A stretch of DNA of 7,356 bases from positions 1 to 7,356 of the forward strand of contig CALMZT010001110.1 of NCBI GenBank assembly GCA_937870805.1, read 5' to 3'. A model generated the notes under the pieces. That model saw nothing but the letters and a program-made list of their open reading frames with translations. It was not told where the DNA came from and did no database searches. Shown one piece after another: positions 1-5,843 of this stretch (positions are counted from its first letter, which is position 1; each line of letters opens with the position of its first letter). Origin of the DNA: an uncultured Chloroflexota bacterium (GTDB taxonomy: Bacteria; Chloroflexota; Anaerolineae; Aggregatilineales; Phototrophicaceae). Both the position numbers and the translations under genes were made by a program.

Positions 1-2
1 TG

Positions 3-308
3 CTGCGACGCTACAAATTGGATGAGCTGCCGCAGTTGTGGAATGTGCTCTTGGGAGAAATGAGTTTGGTCGGTCCGAGACCCGCACTGCCCTATGAAAT
101 TGACGTTTACGAACCGTGGCACCTGAAGCGGCTAGAGGCGCTACCAGGCATCACCGGATTATGGCAGGTGAGCGCTCGAAGCTCAGTCGATTTCGATACG
201 ATGGTGCGTTTGGACATCGAATACATCGAAAATCAATCGCTTGAGCTGGATATGATGATTTTATGGAAGGCCCCTTGGGTTGTTTTTCGGGGTAAAGGCG
301 CTCGTTAG
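3..308 (+). CDS. Phosphoglycosyl transferase (bacterial sugar transferase family), C-terminal part, 5' truncated
   Basis: This is the last 101 residues of a membrane-associated enzyme that transfers a sugar-1-phosphate from a nucleotide sugar to undecaprenyl phosphate, the first step in building a polysaccharide repeat unit. The reading frame is open to the left edge (first full codon at 3), so an in-frame TTG at 18 is not the true start. Visible hallmarks of the family (PF02397) are LDELPQLWNVLLGEMS followed by LVGPRP, then PGITGLWQVSAR, then a D-x-x-Y-I-x-N-x-S-L-x-L-D stretch. The Asp-Glu pair encoded at 21-26 aligns with the catalytic dyad known from the PglC-type enzymes. The missing part should hold the membrane anchor and, in long-form members, a CoA-binding-like domain. 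The sugar substrate cannot be read from this fragment. The next gene begins 32 bp downstream with no terminator between, so both are probably cotranscribed. Confidence 0.95.
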   Translation: MRRYKLDELPQLWNVLLGEMSLVGPRPALPYEIDVYEPWHLKRLEALPGITGLWQVSARSSVDFDTMVRLDIEYIENQSLELDMMILWKAPWVVFRGKGAR

Positions 309-340
309 CCTTATAACCAGTTATTTTAGGAGTAGTTTAT

Positions 341-1384
341 ATGAACAAAATTCGAGTAGGCGCCATTGGATGTGGTTACTGGGGTCCCAATCTCATTCGC
401 AATTTTATGGAAATCCCTTCATCCACGCTGGTCGCTGTCGCTGATAAAAGGGAAGATCGTCTGCAACAAGTCAAGACATGGTATCCCGCCGTCGAAGTCA
501 CCGACAATTACGAAGACTTGTTTGAGATGGGCTTGGATGCCGTTGTGATCGCGACACCTCCGGCAACACATTTCGACATTGCCTATCGCTGCTTATCGCA
601 AGGGCTGCATGTGCTGGTCGAAAAGCCGTTGACCCTCAGCAGCAGACATTCCGAGGAATTGATTCGTATTGCTGAAATGAATGACCGCACGCTGATGGTC
701 GGACACACCTTTGAATACAACTCGGCAGTCATCCGCCTGAAGCAGCTCATTGATCGCGGCGAATTGGGCGATGTTTATTACATCGACATGGTGCGTGCTA
801 ATCTTGGTCTGTTCCAACGCAAACTGAATGTACTGTGGGATCTTGCGCCGCACGATCTTTCGATTGTGCTGTATCTTTTGGGGATGATGCCGATCAGCGT
901 GAGCGCGCATGGCGGCGCTTGCGTCCAGCGCGGCGTTCACGACATTGTGTACATGCACCTGAGCTTCCCCAACAACGTAATCGTCCATGTTCAGTCGAGT
1001 TGGCTCAGCCCACGCAAAATCCGCCGTACTACTGTCGTCGGCAGCCAGAAGATGGTCGTTTACGACGATATTGAAGAAGAACGCATCAAGATTTATGACA
1101 AAGGCGTGAACCCCCCACCCTACACCGAAACGCTTGAAGAATTCCACTGGAGCTATCGTTATGGTGATGTGATTACCCCTCACATTTCTTTCTCTGAGCC
1201 GCTGCGGATGGAATGCCAGCACTTCTTGGACAGCATCATCAACCGCACCACCCCGCAAACAGATGGTTACAACGGTTTGAGAGTTGTCCAGCTTTTGGAA
1301 GCCGCAGAAAAATCGCTGCAAAATGGTGGCGCTGCTCAATACACGACGCCGATGATTAGCACTGTTGCGCTCGCTGGTGATTAA
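341..1384 (+). CDS. Gfo/Idh/MocA family NAD(P)-dependent oxidoreductase, probable sugar-nucleotide dehydrogenase
   Basis: This 347-residue soluble enzyme has the usual length for its family. The N-terminal Rossmann fold carries G-C-G-Y-W-G at residues 10-15 and an acidic residue, D35, at the end of the second strand, which favours NAD(H). The family EKP motif is at 94-96, where K95 is the expected catalytic lysine. H171-D172, in WDLAPHDLS, match the active-site histidine region. The C-terminal alpha/beta substrate domain spans about 130-340. The start is supported by AGGAG at 328-332, 8 bases before the ATG. Family members of this type in polysaccharide loci (WbpB/WlbA) oxidise the C3 hydroxyl of a UDP-N-acetylhexosaminuronate, and the WDLAPHD region resembles them. 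The aminotransferase that follows directly would use such a keto product. The exact substrate and position of oxidation are inference; a different NDP-sugar is possible. Confidence 0.93.
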   Translation: MNKIRVGAIGCGYWGPNLIRNFMEIPSSTLVAVADKREDRLQQVKTWYPAVEVTDNYEDLFEMGLDAVVIATPPATHFDIAYRCLSQGLHVLVEKPLTLSSRHSEELIRIAEMNDRTLMVGHTFEYNSAVIRLKQLIDRGELGDVYYIDMVRANLGLFQRKLNVLWDLAPHDLSIVLYLLGMMPISVSAHGGACVQRGVHDIVYMHLSFPNNVIVHVQSSWLSPRKIRRTTVVGSQKMVVYDDIEEERIKIYDKGVNPPPYTETLEEFHWSYRYGDVITPHISFSEPLRMECQHFLDSIINRTTPQTDGYNGLRVVQLLEAAEKSLQNGGAAQYTTPMISTVALAGD

Positions 1385-1404
1385 TAGTGACTATTGAAAA
1401 TAAG

Positions 1405-1409
1405 AGGAG
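1405..1409 (+). promoter_or_regulatory. Shine-Dalgarno site that decides the aminotransferase start
   Basis: AGGAG lies 10 bases before the ATG at 1420. An in-frame GTG at 1387 would start only 2 bases after the upstream stop codon and has no comparable purine-rich site before it. Family members also normally begin a few residues before the P-F-V-D-L motif, which fits the ATG at 1420. Confidence 0.75.
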
Positions 1410-1419
1410 ACAGGCTGTT

Positions 1420-2577
1420 ATGCAGGTACCATTTGTCGATTTAAAAGCGCAGCACCGTTCGATCATGGACGAAATTACCGCCAAAATCACCCGCGTTTTG
1501 GAACGCGCAGACTTTATTTTGGGCGAAGATGTCGAGCGCCTTGAAGAAGAATTTGCCATTTTCTGCAACGTCGAACATGCAGTAGGCGTTGATAACGGCT
1601 TGTCGGCACTCACGCTGCTGTTAAAAGCCTACGACATCGGTCCCGGCGATGAAGTGATTGTTCCCGCAAATTCCTTCATCGCCACGGCGGCAGCAGTCAC
1701 GTTCTGCGGAGCGAAGCCTGTTCTGGTCGATGTTGATCCTATCACTTACAACATGGACCCGCTTCAGCTTGAAAATGCGATCAACTGGCACACAAAAGCG
1801 GTCATTCCGGTTCATCTGTACGGCGCACCAGCAGACATGAACCCCATTCTGAAGATTGCCGACAAGTACGATTTGGTCGTGATCGAAGACGCAGCACAGG
1901 CTCACGGTGCATGGTACAAAGACAAGCGTACTGGCTCGTTAGGCGATGCGGCGGGGTTTAGCTTATATCCCGGCAAAAACCTTGGTGCCAGCGGCGACGC
2001 AGGCATTTTAGTGACGAACAATGCTGAGACGGCGCGGCGGGTGCGGGCGATGCGCAACTGCGGACAGGTCGCAAAATACATTCACGAGTTTGCGCCGCAT
2101 AATCATCGTCTTGATACCATGCAGGCGGCAATCGTGCGCGTCAAGTTGCAGTACATCGACGCCTGGAATGCCTTACGTCAGCAGCACGCACGCCTCTACA
2201 ATGAACTGCTGGCAGATAGCGGCGTGATTACACCTGCTGTCTCTCAGGACGCACAGTCAGTCTGGCACTTGTATGTCATCCGTGTAAGTAATCGTGATGA
2301 CTTGAAACAATATCTAACTGAACAGGGTATCGCAACCGGCATTCATTATCCAATACCCATTCATTTACAGCCTTTCTACAAAGATTTGGGCTACAAGCGA
2401 GGGGCATTCCCCATCACCGAACTTTACGCCGATCAATGCCTATCCCTGCCGATGTTCCCAGAATTGACTGTGGAGCAGATCGAATATGTCGTTGACGCAA
2501 TCAAGACATTCATGGTGAATACAGACAGTGAACCGCTGTTGGCTCCTTACAATCCGGTGGAGACTGCTGCGGACTAG
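1420..2577 (+). CDS. DegT/DnrJ/EryC1/StrS family PLP-dependent sugar aminotransferase
   Basis: This 385-residue fold-type I aminotransferase converts a keto sugar nucleotide to an amino sugar, normally with glutamate as donor. With the ATG at 1420, the protein opens MQVPFVDLKAQ, typical of the family. G-P-G-D-E-V-I-V-P-A-N-S-F sits at 74-86. E-D-A-A-Q at 156-160 places D157 against the pyridine nitrogen of PLP. SLYPGKNLGASGDAG at 181-195 gives K186 (codon 1975-1977) as the Schiff-base lysine. Later family landmarks are N-H-R-L-D-T-M-Q-A-A-I, HLYVIRV and IHYPIPIHLQPFY. The VDNGLSALTL segment, with N-G-L rather than S-G-T, resembles sugar 3-aminotransferases such as FdtB/QdtB. The gene follows the dehydrogenase by 35 bp, so the pair probably makes one amino sugar together. 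The last 20 or so residues form an unremarkable acidic tail. The family call is firm; the 3-amino assignment is inference. Confidence 0.95.
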   Translation: MQVPFVDLKAQHRSIMDEITAKITRVLERADFILGEDVERLEEEFAIFCNVEHAVGVDNGLSALTLLLKAYDIGPGDEVIVPANSFIATAAAVTFCGAKPVLVDVDPITYNMDPLQLENAINWHTKAVIPVHLYGAPADMNPILKIADKYDLVVIEDAAQAHGAWYKDKRTGSLGDAAGFSLYPGKNLGASGDAGILVTNNAETARRVRAMRNCGQVAKYIHEFAPHNHRLDTMQAAIVRVKLQYIDAWNALRQQHARLYNELLADSGVITPAVSQDAQSVWHLYVIRVSNRDDLKQYLTEQGIATGIHYPIPIHLQPFYKDLGYKRGAFPITELYADQCLSLPMFPELTVEQIEYVVDAIKTFMVNTDSEPLLAPYNPVETAAD

Positions 2578-2610
2578 CATTTTTGCCAACCCTATCGCAG
2601 TCGCATACAC

Positions 2611-2644
2611 GATTGGCGCAAGTGTTATTTGCGCCAATTCTCTT
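2611..2644 (+). terminator. Hairpin in the aminotransferase-kinase gap; weak terminator or attenuator candidate
   Basis: ATTGGCGCAA at 2612-2621 and TTGCGCCAAT at 2629-2638 are perfect reverse complements. They form a 10-bp stem with a GC-rich core and a 7-base loop (GTGTTAT), extendable by a G-U pair at 2611/2639. The downstream tract is only moderately T-rich (TCTCTT, 2639-2644), so efficient intrinsic termination is doubtful. It lies 34 bases after the aminotransferase stop and 35 bases before the kinase start. It could cause partial termination, mRNA stabilisation or processing between the sugar-synthesis and assembly genes. The rest of this 96-bp gap holds only the kinase ribosome-binding site. 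Confidence 0.45.
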
Positions 2645-2673
2645 GACAGGTAGTGAGTATAGGAAGTTGACCT

Positions 2674-4215
2674 ATGGAGTTCTTACCTTATCTGAAGATT
2701 TTTTGGGAGCGTAAGTGGATTTTCCTCGTGACCTTCCTGGTCACTATGGCAGTTACCGTCATCGGTGTGAAAATGCTGCCCGCCACTTACCAAGCCAAAG
2801 CCACCGTGCGCGTCCTAACCGCAATCGGTGGTGACGCCGTTTGGCTCGTGCGCGACCCAGTTTATGCAGATCGCCTCATGAATACCTATGCCTCGCTGGC
2901 GACGAGTCGCCCTGTGCTCGACAGAATGATGGCAGAACTTCAACTTGACGAACTGCCTTCGCTTAAGGTCAGTTTTCTGGTGAACACCGAACTACTGCAA
3001 ATCGTGGTTGAAGACTCTGACCCGGTTCGGGCGGCAAATGTAGCAAACATTTTGGCGCGCCTGATTCAGGAACAGGCTTGGCTCACCAACGACAATGTGC
3101 CGTCGCAGCAAATTTTGACACAGGTGCTTGCTCAGATTGACAGTGAGTTAGCGAACCTGCGCGCGGAACGCCAGCGGCTCATCGACACAAACGCCGACGC
3201 CGACGCCATTGACAGCATCAACCGTCAAATAACATTAACGGAAGGCAGCTACGACTCGTTGGCAAGCCAGTATGGTGCCCTTCGCCTGCGCGACATGCTG
3301 GAAGCGACCACAACGTCCATTGTCGATGATGCGCGCGTCCCGACAGTACCTTCCGGTCCCAATACAAGATTGTTCCTGACGCTCGGCGCTTTCGTCGGCA
3401 TCGTCGGCGGACTCGGTTTAAGCCTGCTGTTCCACCTGATGGATCATCGGTTGTCGTCAAATCAGAAGATCGAACAGGTAACGGGCTACCCTCTTTTGGG
3501 AAAAATTCCATACTCCGGCAATCCAAAGCCTACCTTTTTCAATGGCAAGTCTTTTGAAAGCGAAGCATTCCGCCGCTTGCGGGTGAACTTGTTCGCGCCG
3601 AACACTGATCCTCAGAACCCGTCATCCTTGGTGACGAAAGTACGCACACTGTTGATCACGAGCGCAGAGCCAAAGGAAGGCAAGTCGACTATCATGGCAA
3701 GTCTAGCACTCAGTCTGGCGCAGGCGGGCATCAATACGCTGATTATTGATACTGATCTGCGCAAGCCAACGCTGCATAAAATCTTTGAACTACCGAATAA
3801 CATCGGCTTAAGCGAAGTGCTGCAAGGCAAGGTCAGCCTCTTTGATGCTATTCAACAGGACACAGCATTTGGCGTCAGTGTGATGACCAGCGGTAATTTG
3901 CCACCTGCGCCGTCAGAACTGCTCACCAAGCGCTTAACGCCCGATCTCCTGGGGCTGCTGAGAAAGCAGTTCGACCTTGTACTACTCGATACGCCCGCAT
4001 TTCTGGCAGTGAGCGACGCTTCTGTACTGATACCACGAGTCGATGGTGTTCTGCTCGTCGTTCGGCGCGGTCAGGCGCATCAGCCCGCCGTTGAAGAAAC
4101 ATGCCGTCATCTGGAAAAGTTACACGCCAAAGTGTTGGGCGTCATCATCAATAACGCCAAGATCGAAGGTGAGCACCACTATTATCTCCACTACGCGGAT
4201 GAGGTGAAAAATTAG
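2674..4215 (+). CDS. Wzz-type chain-length co-polymerase fused to BY-type tyrosine kinase (short Wzc type)
   Basis: This 513-residue inner-membrane protein controls polysaccharide polymerisation and export by cycles of tyrosine autophosphorylation. The Wzz domain has a first membrane helix at about 16-34 and an extracytoplasmic region at about 36-229 with likely coiled coil at 145-210. A proline motif VPSGPN at 225-230 precedes the second helix at about 232-255. The cytoplasmic kinase has E297-x2-R300-x2-R303 (the BY-kinase oligomerisation motif), Walker A SAEPKEGKST at 330-339 (K337), Walker A' IIDTDLRKP at 357-365 and Walker B DLVLLDTP at 434-441 (D439). The C-terminus carries only three clustered tyrosines, Y503, Y504 and Y507. 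Proteobacterial Wzc proteins are about 720 residues, so the external domain here is compact. AGGAAG at 2661-2666 sits 7 bases before the ATG. The stop overlaps the polymerase start by one base. The Walker B has DTPA instead of the usual DTPP. Confidence 0.94.
   Translation: MEFLPYLKIFWERKWIFLVTFLVTMAVTVIGVKMLPATYQAKATVRVLTAIGGDAVWLVRDPVYADRLMNTYASLATSRPVLDRMMAELQLDELPSLKVSFLVNTELLQIVVEDSDPVRAANVANILARLIQEQAWLTNDNVPSQQILTQVLAQIDSELANLRAERQRLIDTNADADAIDSINRQITLTEGSYDSLASQYGALRLRDMLEATTTSIVDDARVPTVPSGPNTRLFLTLGAFVGIVGGLGLSLLFHLMDHRLSSNQKIEQVTGYPLLGKIPYSGNPKPTFFNGKSFESEAFRRLRVNLFAPNTDPQNPSSLVTKVRTLLITSAEPKEGKSTIMASLALSLAQAGINTLIIDTDLRKPTLHKIFELPNNIGLSEVLQGKVSLFDAIQQDTAFGVSVMTSGNLPPAPSELLTKRLTPDLLGLLRKQFDLVLLDTPAFLAVSDASVLIPRVDGVLLVVRRGQAHQPAVEETCRHLEKLHAKVLGVIINNAKIEGEHHYYLHYADEVKN
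4201..4206 (+). promoter_or_regulatory. Shine-Dalgarno site favouring the GTG start of the polymerase gene
   Basis: GAGGTG lies inside the end of the kinase gene, 8 bases before the GTG at 4215 but 14 bases before the next in-frame ATG at 4221. Spacing favours the GTG, giving a TAGTG stop-start overlap consistent with translational coupling. The ATG two codons later cannot be excluded. Confidence 0.5.
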
Positions 4216-5747
4216 TGGCTATGTTAAGCTTTCGAGCGCGGAGGTTCTTTGAATCACATATCACGCTGACCCAGATCGCGATTGCAGGTCTGATCGGTTT
4301 AGCGTTGGGTGCTGCCAACATTCTAGTTTCCCCCAACGTAGTTCTGATCGGGCTAGTCGTGATCGCCTCTGCGCTCGTTGCTCTTAAACATCCTGAAATC
4401 GTGTTTTTGAGCATGATTGTTGTCTTTTCGACCATTTTCGACGTCAATATCGTTCCGTTAATTCCCATCGGGATCGGCAGTTTGAACGTGTTTGACGCGG
4501 CACTGCTCATCTACGCCGCATTGATCTTTATTCGCTCTGTCAGTGAACCTGATTTCAGGATCACATTTTCACCACTAACACTGCCGCTGCTTGCGTTTTT
4601 CGGCTTAGCGGTGATCTCCACCCTTTTGGCAATCCTGCAATCGACAGTAGCGAGCCAGCCCGCATTTAGAGAGATGCGTTACATCACCTACTACTTGTTG
4701 GTGCTGGTGATCGTCAACCTGATACGCGACAAGCGCCAACTCGATGTGCTGATACGGGGTTTCTTCTTTCTGGCGACATTTGTTGCCATCGCTATGATCG
4801 TTCAATACGCTATCGGCAGCTCATTCATCTTCATTTACGGACGTGTTGAAACGCTCACCAGAGATGGTCAAGCGGTGAACGGGGTCGCGCGGCTCGTCCC
4901 TGCCGGACGTTACTTAATCCTCGTAGCGCTGATCACGCTCACGATGTGGATGGTGCTGGACAGGTCACGGATGCTCAAAATATGGCCCGTCATCCAGTGG
5001 ATTGCCCTGGCGGTTGCTGTCATCCTCACGTTCAACCGTAATTTCTGGATCAGCGCGATGCTGGTCCTGGTCATTTTCGGCGTCGTGACAGATCGTCAGG
5101 TGCGTATCAACCTGCTGAAATGGTCATTAGTGATGATTGTGCTCGTATCCATCGTGCCGCTTCTGGCGTTCTTTGATCCAGAATCTGAGGGCGCATTACT
5201 GTTAAGATCAACCTTTGAACGGATGATTTCGGTTTTCAGCGCTGATACTTACGAAAACGCCTACGATTCTAACCTGTCAACCAGCAGTTTGAACTTTCGG
5301 GCTATTGAGTCTGAATACGCTTTGGAACGTCTCACTCCGCCGCCATTACTTGGCATAGGAATGGGCGCACAATATCGCCCATTCGACCCAACGCTAGATT
5401 GGGAAGAGTTTGACGGACGTGGCTACCTCCATAACGCGCATCTGTGGATTTTGCTCAAGGCAGGATTACTTTCATACATTTGCCTGATCGTCGCATTCTT
5501 CATCAGTGTCAGGCGCGGTATCAAATATTATCGCTATCTACACGACCCACGCATGAAAGCGATTGTGCTTGGCTTCTCGCTGTCACTCATTGGCATTCTA
5601 ACGAGCGCGCTGGTCGATCCTATTCTCACAGACCTGGCGTGGACGCCTGTGTTTGGAGTCATGATTGGAATTACAGAGGTCATCTACCGCGATCTTTCAT
5701 GGAGTATCGCGCTAAATGAAGACCCACTCGTAAAGGTTGAGTCTTAG
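4215..5747 (+). CDS. O-antigen ligase/polymerase family membrane protein (Wzy/WaaL-like)
   Basis: This 510-residue, very hydrophobic protein with about 11-13 predicted membrane helices is expected to join lipid-linked repeat units into polymer (Wzy) or to ligate polymer to an acceptor (WaaL). It shows the pattern of PF04932: a helix-rich N-terminal half, an AFREMRYITYYLL segment (150-162), a TFNRNFWIS motif at 272-280 where related proteins have an arginine-bearing T-F-S-R segment, and a large external loop at about 320-407. That loop includes LLGIGMGAQY (378-387) and ends in L-H406-N407-A-H before a new helix. Polymerase is favoured over ligase because it is translationally linked to a chain-length kinase and near a flippase. 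These two activities cannot be separated reliably by sequence alone. GTG start chosen from the ribosome-binding site spacing; the protein begins MAMLSFRARR. Confidence 0.88.
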   Translation: MAMLSFRARRFFESHITLTQIAIAGLIGLALGAANILVSPNVVLIGLVVIASALVALKHPEIVFLSMIVVFSTIFDVNIVPLIPIGIGSLNVFDAALLIYAALIFIRSVSEPDFRITFSPLTLPLLAFFGLAVISTLLAILQSTVASQPAFREMRYITYYLLVLVIVNLIRDKRQLDVLIRGFFFLATFVAIAMIVQYAIGSSFIFIYGRVETLTRDGQAVNGVARLVPAGRYLILVALITLTMWMVLDRSRMLKIWPVIQWIALAVAVILTFNRNFWISAMLVLVIFGVVTDRQVRINLLKWSLVMIVLVSIVPLLAFFDPESEGALLLRSTFERMISVFSADTYENAYDSNLSTSSLNFRAIESEYALERLTPPPLLGIGMGAQYRPFDPTLDWEEFDGRGYLHNAHLWILLKAGLLSYICLIVAFFISVRRGIKYYRYLHDPRMKAIVLGFSLSLIGILTSALVDPILTDLAWTPVFGVMIGITEVIYRDLSWSIALNEDPLVKVES

Positions 5748-5793
5748 AAAATGTCTGCGGGCTGCCTTTAAAAGCGCCTGCGCTAGTTCTGGC

Positions 5794-5799
5794 TACAAT
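5794..5799 (+). promoter_or_regulatory. Weak candidate -10 element upstream of the flippase gene
   Basis: TACAAT lies in the 96-bp gap (5748-5843) and matches the sigma-70 type -10 consensus at five of six bases. No convincing -35 hexamer is found 16-18 bases upstream (that region reads AAAAGCGC), and a TG upstream is one base off for an extended -10. A start near 5806 would give a leader of about 38 bases. It might give the flippase a secondary internal promoter, but chance is a real alternative. The rest of the gap holds a short AGCGC/GCGCT dyad at 5773-5784 and the flippase ribosome-binding site. Confidence 0.25.
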
Positions 5800-5833
5800 G
5801 CAACAACGAAAACCTGAATTTAGCCTCATCACT

Positions 5834-5839
5834 GGAGGA
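5834..5839 (+). promoter_or_regulatory. Strong Shine-Dalgarno site supporting a TTG start for the flippase
   Basis: GGAGGA ends 4 bases before the TTG at 5844. No in-frame ATG or GTG lies nearby upstream. The next in-frame ATG (5880) would cut into the first membrane helix and has no such site, so TTG is the best start. Confidence 0.7.
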
Positions 5840-5843
5840 CGCA

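Noticed and set aside
593..1339. 248-codon open frame on the minus strand opposite the dehydrogenase
   Set aside because: The + strand gene here has clear family motifs and a good ribosome-binding site; the antisense translation shows no recognisable domain and is explained by the codon pattern of the real gene.
1387..1419. GTG at 1387 as start of the aminotransferase
   Set aside because: It adds 11 residues not typical of the family and has no good ribosome-binding site, whereas the ATG at 1420 has AGGAG 10 bases upstream.
2643..2648. Perfect TTGACA hexamer before the kinase gene as a promoter -35
   Set aside because: No -10-like hexamer lies 16-18 bases downstream; the only TATA-like bases (2658-2663) are 9 bases away and overlap the ribosome-binding site region.
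4148..4510. 120-codon minus-strand open frame spanning the kinase-polymerase junction
   Set aside because: It lies opposite two well-supported genes and its translation shows no family signature.
5773..5784. AGCGC/GCGCT dyad as a terminator after the polymerase gene
   Set aside because: The stem is at most 4 bp with a 4-base loop and no T-tract follows.
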